Shown here: positions 7,914 to 16,428 of the stretch, in pieces
Layout: each line of letters opens with the position of its first letter
Position numbering within the stretch: the first letter of the stretch is position 1
Source: Verrucomicrobiaceae bacterium
GTDB taxonomy: Bacteria > Verrucomicrobiota > Verrucomicrobiia > Verrucomicrobiales > Akkermansiaceae
Reading direction: 5' to 3'
NCBI GenBank assembly: GCA_029977225.1
Contig: JAPOLH010000004.1
Location: forward strand, 1 to 39,547
DNA length: 39,547 nt
Made by a program: the position numbers and the translations under genes
The notes under the pieces: generated by a model
The model's database searches: none
What the model was told of the DNA's origin: nothing
The model's input: the letters and a program-made list of their open reading frames with translations, nothing else

Positions 7914-8615
7914 ATGAAACTCGTCAAACTCCTTGCCAACCTCGGGTATGGCTCGCGTCGCGAAGTGCAACGTTTGATTCGTTCCGGCGCGGCGACCAAC
8001 CTTGATGGTGAAGTGCTCGCCGATCACAGTGCTACGCCGCACGCTGAAATACTTTTTCGTGGTGAACCGCTGGATCCGGAGTTTCCTCTCACGATCATGC
8101 TCAATAAGCCCGATGGCTACACCTGCAGCGCCGACGATCCGGGATCAACCGTCTATGACCTTTTACCCGAGCGCTTCGCTCACCGGAACCCAGGCCTTAA
8201 TTGCATCGGCCGACTCGACAAGGACACCACCGGGCTCTTGCTGATGACCGATGACGGCAAGCTACTGCACAAAATCATCCACCCAAAGTCCGCCTGCCAC
8301 AAAGTCTATCGAGCCACGCTCGCACGACCACTCGAAGGGCATGAAGAAGAACTTTTCGCCTCCGGTTCGCTCATGCTCAATGGCGAAACCAAACCCTTGC
8401 TGCCCGCTCATTTCGAAAAACTCGGCGAATGCGAGGGGCTCGTCACCTTGCACGAAGGCCGCTATCACCAAGTCCGCCGCATGTTCGCCGCCGCCGGCAA
8501 TCATGTCGTGGCTCTCAAGCGCATCTCCATCGGCGGATTGAAATTGCCAGCTGATTTAGAAGAAGGAGAGTGGTGCGCACTTTCCGCAAATGAGATGAAT
8601 CAGCTTTTGAGCTAG
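7914..8615 (+). CDS. rsuA: 16S rRNA pseudouridine(516) synthase, RsuA family
   Basis: The protein of 233 residues has an N-terminal S4 RNA-binding domain (about 1-48, KLVKLLANLGYGSRREVQRLI) and a pseudouridine synthase domain with the catalytic aspartate Asp102 in IGRLDKDTTGLLL. The LNKPDGYTCS and HEGRYHQVRRMFAA segments are typical of the RsuA/RluB/E/F group. Lack of a long C-terminal basic tail favours RsuA, although RluE/F-like 23S targets cannot be excluded. I chose the ATG at 7914, where the S4 domain starts; the frame is open upstream only as a shadow inside rsmC. The gene is convergent with sanA, with 12 bases between stop codons. Confidence 0.88.
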   Translation: MKLVKLLANLGYGSRREVQRLIRSGAATNLDGEVLADHSATPHAEILFRGEPLDPEFPLTIMLNKPDGYTCSADDPGSTVYDLLPERFAHRNPGLNCIGRLDKDTTGLLLMTDDGKLLHKIIHPKSACHKVYRATLARPLEGHEEELFASGSLMLNGETKPLLPAHFEKLGECEGLVTLHEGRYHQVRRMFAAAGNHVVALKRISIGGLKLPADLEEGEWCALSANEMNQLLS

Positions 8616-8627
8616 TCGTGTGATACA

Positions 8628-9290
8628 TCATTCCGACAAGCCGATTCGGTCGCCGAGGTGCTTGGGTGCTGTGTCGAGAATGTTGACATCGAGCCACATT
8701 TTGACGCGCGCGCCAATTTCGCGGATGCGTGTCTTGATGCCTGTGCGTGCATCCACATCGCGCGCGTTGTGGCCGATCGCTTCGAGACCGTGGGCCTTGG
8801 CGATGTAGATCGCGCGTTCGTTTTGGAAGCGCTGGCTGATGAAAAGAATCGAGTGCAGACCAAAGATTTTTTTGGCACGCACTACCGAGTCGAGCGTGCG
8901 CAAGCCAGCGTAATCGCAGACGATTTTTTGTGCTGGCACTCCAAGCTTCAGCAAAGCTCTCTTCATTTTTTCCGGCTCGTTGTAGTCGTGAGCGCGGTTA
9001 TCACCGGAAAGAATCAATGTGCGGATTTTTCCGGCATGCCAGAGGGCAGCGGCCGCTTCGACGCGATGCTTGAAGTAAAGATTTTCGCGGCCCTTGGTGC
9101 GATCGCTGGTGCCAAAGACCAAGCCGACCTCCGACGATGGTGTTGCGGCGACGCTATCAAAGGTGCGGCCTCGCGCGGCCCAGCTTGCGGCAATGTTTGC
9201 CCATGCAATTGCCAAAACGGCCGTTAAGGGCAGACCCAATAGTGCAAGTCCCGCACGCCTCAACCATTTGGCAGGGATGTTCATTTTCAT
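8628..9290 (-). CDS. sanA: SanA/YdcF-like membrane protein (DUF218)
   Basis: The 220-residue protein has an N-terminal transmembrane segment (about 10-32) and a DUF218 domain. It matches SanA closely in segments such as LSGDNRAHDYNEPEKM, CDYAGLRTLDSVVRAKKIF and ISQRFQNERAIYIA. SanA in E. coli affects envelope barrier function and vancomycin sensitivity at high temperature; its biochemical activity is not established. The ATG at 9290 overlaps the stop of the lipid kinase gene as ATGA, arguing for translational coupling and for this start over the one 14 codons upstream. It is the last gene of the rseP-maf-lipid kinase-sanA run. Confidence 0.88.
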   Translation of the reverse strand: MKMNIPAKWLRRAGLALLGLPLTAVLAIAWANIAASWAARGRTFDSVAATPSSEVGLVFGTSDRTKGRENLYFKHRVEAAAALWHAGKIRTLILSGDNRAHDYNEPEKMKRALLKLGVPAQKIVCDYAGLRTLDSVVRAKKIFGLHSILFISQRFQNERAIYIAKAHGLEAIGHNARDVDARTGIKTRIREIGARVKMWLDVNILDTAPKHLGDRIGLSE

Positions 9291-10300
9291 GTGCGGCGAG
9301 CGGTTGCGGGTTCCGGCTGTCGACGCGGCCATGTAAGCAACGATTTGAAGCTCTCAGCCAAACTTCCGCTGCCCTGATGTTGTGGCGCGAGCACGCGCAG
9401 ATGGTTGGCGGTTTCGACGAAATGAATTTTTGAGAAACGCCCGGCAAGTTCGCCATCAACCTCGATAGGCACTTCACGGTCGGCCTCAACAGTGAACGAC
9501 TCGGTTTGGAAATATTCTACCGAATCCATCAAGTCGATGCCGCCAAGCGCGAGGCCTCGCAAGGAATCGAGTACCAACCGGTAGCCAGCTTCCTTGTAAA
9601 CCAATACATCGAGCTTCGAGTCATGATTGTCGGCCTTGCGGAAAAATGGAAAGGGTCCGCCATAGAGCGAGCCATTGCCCGCAAGCACCGCCACACCCTC
9701 AACGATGCGGCCATCGGCGAGGGTGACTTGCATCTGCGGCGGTTTCTCGCCGAGCACACGAACTGCCGCCAGCAGATAGGCGAGGGGACCGAGCATTTTT
9801 TTCGACTCCCAGGTGGTTTCCTCGATCACCATCGCGTCAAAGCCAACGCCCGCCATTTGCACGAATGGAATGCCGTTGGCTTCAAACAAGTCCACCTCTC
9901 GCGTGAAGCCGTTCTCGATGACTGCGAACGCGCGCTCTAGCGAAGAAAATGGAATGCCCATTTCGCGCGCGAACACATTCATCGTCCCCGCTGGCAGTAC
10001 ACCGAGCACGGTCTGTGATCCAGCAAGGCCGCGCACGACTTCATTCAGCGTTCCGTCGCCGCCCGCCGCGACGATCACCGGTTCACCATTGGCGGCAAAG
10101 CATGCCGCAAGTTCGCGTGCTTCCTCGGCGCTGTTGGTAGCATAGAGCGCAAAGCGATTCGCGTGCTTCATGATGAAGCGCAGCACCCGCTTGCCCTTCT
10201 GGCTGCGCGCCTTCGGATTGAAAATAATCGGGTACCTGCGAGGCAATTTCACGCACCATTCATCGCCGATGCGCGCACGCTTCGCAATCGGATTCGCCAT
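9287..10300 (-). CDS. Diacylglycerol/lipid kinase family protein (YegS-like)
   Basis: This 337-residue protein has the DAGK catalytic domain: the NPKARSQKG segment near residue 28 and the nucleotide-binding GGDGT motif at 80-84, followed by GVLPAGTMNVFARE. The C-terminal beta-rich half contains GVGFDAMV, GNGSLYGGPFPFFRKAD and the closing EVDGE segment typical of YegS/BmrU lipid kinases. The family phosphorylates diacylglycerol or related lipids at the membrane face; the substrate here is not determinable. It lies 24 bases after maf and overlaps sanA by four bases, so the genes are probably cotranscribed. Confidence 0.88.
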   Translation of the reverse strand: MANPIAKRARIGDEWCVKLPRRYPIIFNPKARSQKGKRVLRFIMKHANRFALYATNSAEEARELAACFAANGEPVIVAAGGDGTLNEVVRGLAGSQTVLGVLPAGTMNVFAREMGIPFSSLERAFAVIENGFTREVDLFEANGIPFVQMAGVGFDAMVIEETTWESKKMLGPLAYLLAAVRVLGEKPPQMQVTLADGRIVEGVAVLAGNGSLYGGPFPFFRKADNHDSKLDVLVYKEAGYRLVLDSLRGLALGGIDLMDSVEYFQTESFTVEADREVPIEVDGELAGRFSKIHFVETANHLRVLAPQHQGSGSLAESFKSLLTWPRRQPEPATARRT

Positions 10301-10324
10301 GGACCGGGTGGCGTGACGACATGC

Positions 10325-10882
10325 TCACTCGTCGATGGCCAATACCGCGAGCACTTGTTCAACCGGCAAGCCCATCACATTTTCGAAGCTGCCTTCGATT
10401 CGCTCGACGATCAGTTCGCCGTGCTCTTGGATGCCATAGGCACCAGCCTTATCGAGCGGGTTGACCCTTGAAAGGTAGGTGTCGATTGCGTTGGCATCGA
10501 GTGGCAGGAAGGTGACATCGGTGGTTTCGTGAAACACCTTGCGCGCACCGCTTGGGAAAATGATGCACACTCCCGTGCGCACCTGATGGGTGCGGCCGGC
10601 GAGACGGCCCAGCATTGTGCGCGCGGCATTGATGTCTGCTGGTTTTCCAAGCGGTTCTTCGCCGATGAAGACCAGAGTGTCGGAGCCAATCACGATCGCG
10701 TCCGGGCGCATGACTGCGACCGCTTCGGCCTTGAGTGTGGCATTGAGCTCGCAGAGCGAGGCAGGCGACATTGATGTGTCGTGCACTTCCTCGGCGGGCG
10801 AGGGGACGACCTCGAATTCGATGCCCGCGCGGCCGAGCAGTTCCTTGCGGCGCGGTGATGACGATGCAAGCACGACTGGCAT
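10325..10882 (-). CDS. maf: Maf-like nucleotide pyrophosphatase
   Basis: The 185-residue protein is a Maf/YhdE/YceF family enzyme, which hydrolyses non-canonical or modified nucleoside triphosphates to monophosphates. Signature segments are ASSSPRRKELLGRAG near the N-terminus, VIGSDTLVF with the general-base Asp, GRTHQVRTGV, and DKAGAYGIQEHG with the conserved Lys-Ala-Gly-Ala-Tyr. dTTP/UTP versus m7GTP preference cannot be fixed by eye. It starts three bases after the rseP stop, so it is almost certainly in the same operon. Confidence 0.92.
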   Translation of the reverse strand: MPVVLASSSPRRKELLGRAGIEFEVVPSPAEEVHDTSMSPASLCELNATLKAEAVAVMRPDAIVIGSDTLVFIGEEPLGKPADINAARTMLGRLAGRTHQVRTGVCIIFPSGARKVFHETTDVTFLPLDANAIDTYLSRVNPLDKAGAYGIQEHGELIVERIEGSFENVMGLPVEQVLAVLAIDE

Positions 10883-10885
10883 GGT

Positions 10886-12310
10886 TCAGTCGGCAGGGAA
10901 AATGATTTCCTGGCTCTTGCCCTTGCCTGAATTGCGGCCGAAGCCGTCGCCGATGTCCTTGCTGGTGATGTAAATCATCAACGCGATCAGCGCCATCGCG
11001 CAAACCGATTGCAAAATTTCCAATGGCCGTGCCTTGATCGGACGACCAAAAATTTTCTCAAAGAATGCGAGTGTGATGTGGCCACCATCGAGCACTGGAA
11101 ATGGCAGCATGTTGAGCACGGCAAGGTTCACATTGAAGAGCACCATGAAGGCGAGGATGCGCCGCCAGCCGTCTTCCGTTTGCAGCAGTTGGTATTGCAT
11201 TTTTGCGATACCCACTGGTCCGCTCAGGTGATCGACGCCGATGTTTGAATCCGGGGCGATGACGCTGGTGATCGTGACCCACATCATGTGCAAGCTGTCG
11301 CGCACCTGGCGCAGTGGGCTTGGCTTAATGAGACGGCTGTCGATGTCGGCGCGCGATTCCCAGATGATACCGATCTTGGGATCCATGCCCGCAGGTTGAA
11401 GAGGCCGCTCGGGTGTGATGTCGAGCTCGCGCACTTGGCCATCGGTGCCTTGCACGGCGATCCTTACGGTCTGCCAATTTTTGTCGCGCAAATATTGTGA
11501 GAAATGCATGAGGCCATGCACCTTGTTGCCATCGATGAGAATCACACGGTCGCCTTTCACGAGGCTTGCATCGGCGGCGGGGCTGTTTGGGCTGACATCG
11601 CCAACAATCGCCGGACCTGCTGGGTCGATACCGACTTGGCGCAGCCCGCGGCGTTGGTACCAGTGGCTTTTTTCGGTTTCAAAGCCAGAACTGAGATCAA
11701 GCGCTTTTGCTTCGCCCGGGCGCTCGATTGTGAAAGTGATCTGTTTGCCGCGGCTGAGGATGATGCGCTCGCTGATCGAGTTGAGCGACCCTGCAAAGCC
11801 GTTGACTTCCTCGCCATTGATTGCGGTGATTTTATCGCCAATTTTAAGACCTGCTTTTTCTGCCGGGCTACCGGGCAAAATGTATCCGATCTCTTGCGAG
11901 GGGATGAAATCTGCTGGCTTGCCGATCTGCCAGACGCCGATGGCTGCAATCAGTGCCAGTAACATGGAAAAAAGCGGGCCGGCGAATGCGACGATGATTT
12001 TGTCGAGTGGCGTCACCGCGGGCAGAGGAGCACGCTCGCTGTCGCCACCTTCGATCGCGTCCATCGGCGCCATTTGCGGCAGCGCGACAAAACCACCGGC
12101 GGGGATCCAGCCTAGACCGAACTGCACGCCATCAATTTCCTTTTTCCAAATCGGCCTGCCGAACCAGATTTGGAATCGCTCGATTTTGAGTCCGCGCCAT
12201 TTCGCGGCAAGGAAATGGCCGAGCTCATGGACGAAAATGATCACATTGAAAACTGCGATCACGACTCCGATCCAAAGGAGCATTTGTAGAAGGTTGGCGA
12301 GGTTTGGCAT
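10886..12310 (-). CDS. rseP: Site-2 protease RseP family, two PDZ domains
   Basis: This intramembrane zinc metalloprotease of 474 residues has the HELGH motif at 28-32 in the first transmembrane helix and the third-ligand motif PFPVLDGGH, with L-D-G-G at 407-410. Two PDZ domains lie between them, beginning near YILPGSPAEKAGLKIGD and VGDVSPNSPAADASLVKGD. A third membrane segment with GPLFSMLLALIAAIGV follows the first loop. In E. coli RseP cleaves the anti-sigma factor RseA and remnant signal peptides. I chose ATG 12310 because the HELGH helix follows at the usual distance; the frame opens 23 codons upstream without similarity. It heads the rseP-maf-lipid kinase-sanA run and is divergent from def. 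Confidence 0.95.
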   Translation of the reverse strand: MPNLANLLQMLLWIGVVIAVFNVIIFVHELGHFLAAKWRGLKIERFQIWFGRPIWKKEIDGVQFGLGWIPAGGFVALPQMAPMDAIEGGDSERAPLPAVTPLDKIIVAFAGPLFSMLLALIAAIGVWQIGKPADFIPSQEIGYILPGSPAEKAGLKIGDKITAINGEEVNGFAGSLNSISERIILSRGKQITFTIERPGEAKALDLSSGFETEKSHWYQRRGLRQVGIDPAGPAIVGDVSPNSPAADASLVKGDRVILIDGNKVHGLMHFSQYLRDKNWQTVRIAVQGTDGQVRELDITPERPLQPAGMDPKIGIIWESRADIDSRLIKPSPLRQVRDSLHMMWVTITSVIAPDSNIGVDHLSGPVGIAKMQYQLLQTEDGWRRILAFMVLFNVNLAVLNMLPFPVLDGGHITLAFFEKIFGRPIKARPLEILQSVCAMALIALMIYITSKDIGDGFGRNSGKGKSQEIIFPAD

Positions 12311-12392
12311 GTTCGTGGGCCAATCTAGCGCGAGTGTGCGAGCCAGCAAGTTGATAAAAACCGGCGACTGTAAAAGCACCCGATCCGCGCGT

Positions 12393-12425
12393 TTGACCTT
12401 TTGAATTTGGGCGTTAGCCTAACGC
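12393..12425 (+). promoter_or_regulatory. Putative def promoter with overlapping inverted repeat
   Basis: A TTGACC at 12393-12398 and a TAGCCT at 12415-12420 are separated by 16 bases and lie just upstream of def. The -10-like element overlaps an inverted repeat, gcgtta (12411-12416) and taacgc (12420-12425). This would place transcription start about 15 bases before the ATG. The match is moderate and the sigma-factor consensus of this organism is unknown. Confidence 0.4.
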
Positions 12426-12441
12426 GCATCCAAGCCACCCC

Positions 12442-12990
12442 ATGGTCCTCGATATTGTCCAATACGGTCACCCCGTTCTCCGCCAGCGCTGCCGCCCCGT
12501 CACAGAAGTCGACGACACGCTGCGCACCCTCGTGACCGACATGCTCGAAACGATGGCCGATGCCAATGGGGTGGGACTCGCCGCGCCGCAGGTGGGCGAA
12601 GACATCCGCCTTGCGGTGATCGATTGCTCCTTCGATCCCGAATGCATTTCCTATCTCAAGGTCAATGGCGAGGATGCGGAACTGCAATCGATCATGCCGC
12701 TCGTGTTCATCAATCCCGAGTTGGAATACGGCGAGGTAAAGGAACCCGGTTTTGAGGGTTGCCTCAGCATTCAGGGCATCCGCGCTGAAGTGCGTCGCCC
12801 GATCGAGGTCAAAGCAACCTTACCGCAACTCGATGGTTCGGTGTTGGTGGTCGAGACCGATGGTCTGCTGGCTCGCGCATTGCAACACGAGATTGATCAC
12901 CTCAACGGCATTCTTTTCGTCGATCGACTCTCGCCCGTCGCCAAGGTCTCGATGAAGAACCGCCTCAAGCGTCTGGTCGAGCAGGGTTAG
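12442..12990 (+). CDS. def: Peptide deformylase
   Basis: The 182-residue enzyme removes the formyl group from the initiator methionine. All three family motifs are present: GVGLAAPQ (43-50), EGCLS with metal ligand Cys107, and the zinc-binding QHEIDHLNG with His149, catalytic Glu150 and His153. Length and layout are those of bacterial type deformylases. The ATG at 12442 is the first in frame and lies in a short 5' region after a candidate promoter. A YebC-family gene follows 24 bases downstream, probably on the same transcript. No Shine-Dalgarno sequence is visible. Confidence 0.97.
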   Translation: MVLDIVQYGHPVLRQRCRPVTEVDDTLRTLVTDMLETMADANGVGLAAPQVGEDIRLAVIDCSFDPECISYLKVNGEDAELQSIMPLVFINPELEYGEVKEPGFEGCLSIQGIRAEVRRPIEVKATLPQLDGSVLVVETDGLLARALQHEIDHLNGILFVDRLSPVAKVSMKNRLKRLVEQG

Positions 12991-13014
12991 GGAAACATTT
13001 AACTTACATCAATC

Positions 13015-13725
13015 ATGGGAAGAGCCTTTGAATGCCGCCGCCGGGCCAAGGAATCGCGTTGGGCCACGATGTCCAAGGTGTTTCCGAAGCTTGCAAAATC
13101 AATCACGCTGGCCGCCAAGGATGGCGGGCCCGATCCGGAGAGCAACGCCCGATTGCGTGTCGCCATCGCCAACGCGAAGGCGCAGAACCTCTCGCGCGAA
13201 AACATCGAGGCGGCGATCAAGCGCGCGGCCGGCAAGGATGCTTCGGAAATTTCTGAAATCACCTACGAAGCAAAAGGCCCGCATGGCTCGTTGTTTTTCA
13301 TCGAAGTCGCAACCGACAACTCGAACCGCTCGGTGACGAACATCAAAACAATCTTCAACAAGAACGGCGGCCAAATGGTCAACTCGGGCGCGCTCGACTT
13401 CATGTTCTCGCGCAAATCGGTGATCGAGTTTCCTGTGCCCGAAGGCAAGAACCTCGAGGAGATCGAACTTGAGCTCATCGATGCCGGTCTTGAGGAAATG
13501 CATGTCGACGAAGGCGTGGTGTCGGTCATCGGCGATTACACGGCCTTTGCGCAGCTTTCCCAAGCGGTCGAGGCCCTTGGCATCAGCGCCAGCAAGTCGG
13601 GCCTGCAACGCTTGCCGAATCAGCCGATCGAATTGACCGAAGAGCAGATGGTCGAAGTTGAAACGATCGTCGACAAGCTTGAGGACGATGACGATGTGCA
13701 GGCGGTTTTCACCAACCTCGCATAA
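13015..13725 (+). CDS. YebC/TACO1 family protein, YeeN-like variant
   Basis: The 236-residue protein belongs to the YebC/PmpR/TACO1 family, described as transcription regulators in some bacteria and as translation factors easing synthesis of proline stretches in others. Family segments include PDPESNARLRVAIANAKAQNL, IFNKNGGQMVNSGALDFMF and the acidic C-terminus LEDDDDVQAVFTNLA. The N-terminus reads MGRAFECRRRAKESRWATMSK rather than the MAGHSKWANIK form, resembling the variant common in Bacteroidota. It follows def by 24 bases and is convergent with the rlmM-like gene, with nine bases between them. Confidence 0.9.
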   Translation: MGRAFECRRRAKESRWATMSKVFPKLAKSITLAAKDGGPDPESNARLRVAIANAKAQNLSRENIEAAIKRAAGKDASEISEITYEAKGPHGSLFFIEVATDNSNRSVTNIKTIFNKNGGQMVNSGALDFMFSRKSVIEFPVPEGKNLEEIELELIDAGLEEMHVDEGVVSVIGDYTAFAQLSQAVEALGISASKSGLQRLPNQPIELTEEQMVEVETIVDKLEDDDDVQAVFTNLA

Positions 13726-13734
13726 GTTGGTGCT

Positions 13735-14833
13735 TCAAGCCTCACGCTCTAAAAACATCGTGAATTCGTTGCGGTTGTAGGTCAGGTGCCTGGTCGCGAT
13801 TTTTTTAAGCCCGGCCTTGCGGGCGATGTCACTTACTTCGGAGTTCGAGGGTGGTGGTTTCATCGATCGATGAAATGCCTGGCAGTTTGAGGGTGAAGAT
13901 GACGAGGCCTCCTTGCCGCAGGTTTTTCGATAGCCTTGCAAGCTGTCGCATCGCATCGCGCGCATCACCATTCATGTCGCAAAGCATCGCATCAAAGGTG
14001 AGACCTGGTGGTGGCATGAAGTCAGCCGCGTCGGCGACGAACTGCATGAGTCCTTTGCGGTGTTTGAGTCGCGCATCGAGTGGCGCGCGATCGACGGCGA
14101 TGACTTCGTACTCCCTCGCGAGCAATTCGGTGGTCATGCCGCCGGGGCTGGCGCCGATTTCGAGCCAGCGAGCGCCGCCTGGCGGTGGTCGGCGGGTGAG
14201 CTGCAGGTGGTGCAAAGCTTCGGCAATTTTGGCACCGGCGCGGCTGATCGTATCAGGTGAATTTTGGGGGATGAACTTGGTGCCGCCGGGAAAAAAACCA
14301 TCGCACTCGGCCGGTGATTGCAGGCCTGCATACAGTCCTTCTTTGCCGACCAAACAGAACAGCGATGGTTTTTTAGGATTTTGTTGTTCGGCGTTTTTGA
14401 TTGCCGACCACTCGCTTGGAAACAACTGCAGTGCGCGCCCACGCAGGTTGGAGGCGAGGGTGCGATCGTAGCGTTTTGGCGAGCCGGGATCGATCGGCCC
14501 GCAGATCAGCGTCTGTGCTTTGCTTTCACCAAATTTTCGCAGCAATGCCTGCGCGGCTTTTTCGATGAAGCCATCGGTCTCGCGCGGGTTGCACGGCCAG
14601 CTGTGATGCACCGGCATGTTCCAGCGAAGGTAGCGCGCAAGTGGTGAGTGGCGAATGGCTTCAGGCTGCTTGATCCGAATGAGATGAAAGTCCCTGCCAA
14701 GTTTGCGAAGCGCTTGGGCACCGAGGCCGACGATGATTTCCGATTCGTGACCGGCGAAAATTTCCGAAATTCGGATCAGCCATGACGCGCCTGTCACCGC
14801 GTGCTTTTCCTTCGCTGTCTCGCAGGTATGCAT
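13735..14833 (-). CDS. rlmM: RlmM-like 23S rRNA ribose methyltransferase, frameshifted
   Basis: The N-terminal and SAM-binding part is open from ATG 14833 to a TGA at 13829-13831. It includes WLEIGASPGGMTTELLARE, the FDAMLCDMNGDA segment and the catalytic-lysine region IFTLKLPG, matching RlmM (2'-O-methylation of C2498 in E. coli 23S rRNA) or a close FtsJ-fold relative. The expected C-terminus, ending in the family-like TRHLTYNRNEFTMF, continues in another frame to the TGA at 13735-13737. One extra base (or two missing) near 13832-13850 would explain it; the full span then codes about 365 residues, against 366 in E. coli. The start overlaps the menD stop as TGATG. I treat it as one gene with an apparent frameshift; whether it is an error, decay or programmed shift is open. 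Confidence 0.78.
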
Positions 14834-16398
14834 CAGTGTTTGATCATGGCCCATTCCTTCCAGAACTGCGCGGTTTGTTCTGGGTCGGGCACGACTTCAA
14901 GCAAGGTTACTTTCCCGTCTGGGTCGAAGGCATCGAGATCGTCGGCGCGGCGGATTTGCAGGTGCGCCATGCCCCAGAGTGTGGCGATGCCCGAGAGCTC
15001 GGCTTGATGCGGATTGCTCATGCATTCGGCCGCGCGTGGGCTCATCGATGCAAGACGCGGCAGGTTTTTGAAAATTCCACCACCATGGTTTTGCAGCACC
15101 GCCAGCACCAATCCGCTTTGATTCATCTGTCCAAGGACGAATGGCGCGGCGAGATCGTAGAGTGCGGTGAGGTCGCCGATGAGCGCCCATGTTTCGGAAT
15201 CATCGGCCGTCCATCCGAGCCAAGTGCTGATTTGTCCATCGATGCCATTGGCACCGCGATTGGCGCGTATGTTGCGCATCGGGCGCGCCCATTGCGCGAA
15301 AGAATTCCATTCGCGGATCGGCAGGCTGTTGCCGAGGAAGAGTCCGCGACCAAGGCATGCATAGTTTGAAAGGGTTCGAACGAGCGCTGGTTCGCTGTCG
15401 GGAAAGCGTTCGAGCAATTCGTCGATGCGGGCAGCGCGTGCTGAAGAATGATGCAGCAGATCGAGCGCGTCTTCGGCGGCTTCGATCGGACCCAATGCAG
15501 GGATTACGCGATTGAGCGGACCGCGTGTGACTTCGCTCGCTCGCGCAAGCCCGGGCAAGCCATTGCGACAAACCGACCACACAGAAACCTCAGAAAGGTC
15601 CTCCAGGTCGCGCCAAAATCTTCCGCTCGGCACTCCGCCAAGCCGTAGCACCTTGCCTGGTGGGTTGGCACGCAATACGCGATCTTCATCGTGAATCGCC
15701 AATGCCTGCAGTGCTTCTCTCAAACCGCTGGTGGCCTCGGCGACCACTGGGGCGCCAAGCTCGCTGCAGAAATGGAAGACCTCTTCGTGTTCCTCGGGGT
15801 CGAGGCTGCCAATCATCACTACAAGCCCGCGGTAGAGGTCGTCGCGCAGCCATCGCGCAAGCGCAGCGACATCGAGGCGGTCTTTTGCGGGCGAAAATTC
15901 CCCAAGTTGGGCTTCGGCAAATGTTTCATCGTCGGGAGAGAAGTCCTCACCGAGCTCTGGATTGAGGTGAAGCGGGCCTTTGCCGTCCCATTCCTCAATT
16001 TTATTACGATGGGCATAGTAGCTGAAAATTCCCGGCTGGACGATCGCCTGCGGGGCACCCGATTGGCGGAATGCTTCCGGCCGGTCGGCGGTGATGGCGA
16101 CCAGCGGGCGTGACTGGTAGTGCGCCTCAATGATCGCGGGCAAAAGCTCCGCCGCGGCCGTGCCGCTGGTGGTGACCACCGCACAGGGCTTGGCGGTTTT
16201 CATCGTGCGACCCAGCGCGAAGAACCCCGCGCTGCGCTCTTCGAAGTGTCGCCAAAGCCGCACTTTTCCAGCTGACTCGGCACGAGCGAGTGCCTCGATA
16301 AGCGTGGCATTGCGGGCACCCGCGCAGATCACAAACTCGCGGATCCCGGCATCCAGACAGCGATGGATCGTTTCAACAGCGGTCTTCCAGGTATCCAC
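14833..16398 (-). CDS. menD: SEPHCHC synthase MenD (menaquinone biosynthesis)
   Basis: This 521-residue thiamine-diphosphate enzyme joins 2-oxoglutarate-derived succinic semialdehyde to isochorismate in menaquinone synthesis. The N-terminal Pyr domain shows CAGARNATLIEAL and TSGTAAAELLPAIIEAHYQSRPLVAITADRP. The C-terminal PP domain shows GNSLPIREWN, NRGANGIDGQIST, GDLTALYDL and NHGGGIF, all typical of MenD. The start codon is GTG at 16398. It lies 30 bases after yidC and overlaps the rlmM-like gene by one base, so it appears cotranscribed with the rpmH-rnpA-yidD-yidC block. No other men gene is in the window, but its presence implies menaquinone as respiratory quinone. Confidence 0.94.
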   Translation of the reverse strand: MDTWKTAVETIHRCLDAGIREFVICAGARNATLIEALARAESAGKVRLWRHFEERSAGFFALGRTMKTAKPCAVVTTSGTAAAELLPAIIEAHYQSRPLVAITADRPEAFRQSGAPQAIVQPGIFSYYAHRNKIEEWDGKGPLHLNPELGEDFSPDDETFAEAQLGEFSPAKDRLDVAALARWLRDDLYRGLVVMIGSLDPEEHEEVFHFCSELGAPVVAEATSGLREALQALAIHDEDRVLRANPPGKVLRLGGVPSGRFWRDLEDLSEVSVWSVCRNGLPGLARASEVTRGPLNRVIPALGPIEAAEDALDLLHHSSARAARIDELLERFPDSEPALVRTLSNYACLGRGLFLGNSLPIREWNSFAQWARPMRNIRANRGANGIDGQISTWLGWTADDSETWALIGDLTALYDLAAPFVLGQMNQSGLVLAVLQNHGGGIFKNLPRLASMSPRAAECMSNPHQAELSGIATLWGMAHLQIRRADDLDAFDPDGKVTLLEVVPDPEQTAQFWKEWAMIKH

Positions 16399-16428
16399 AA
16401 TGATAGCTCGGTGGTGGTTGGCGTGCGA

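Noticed and set aside
11415-12404. Rightward open frame (329 codons) opposite rseP
   Set aside because: It is antisense to well-conserved RseP motifs and is not protein-like in composition.
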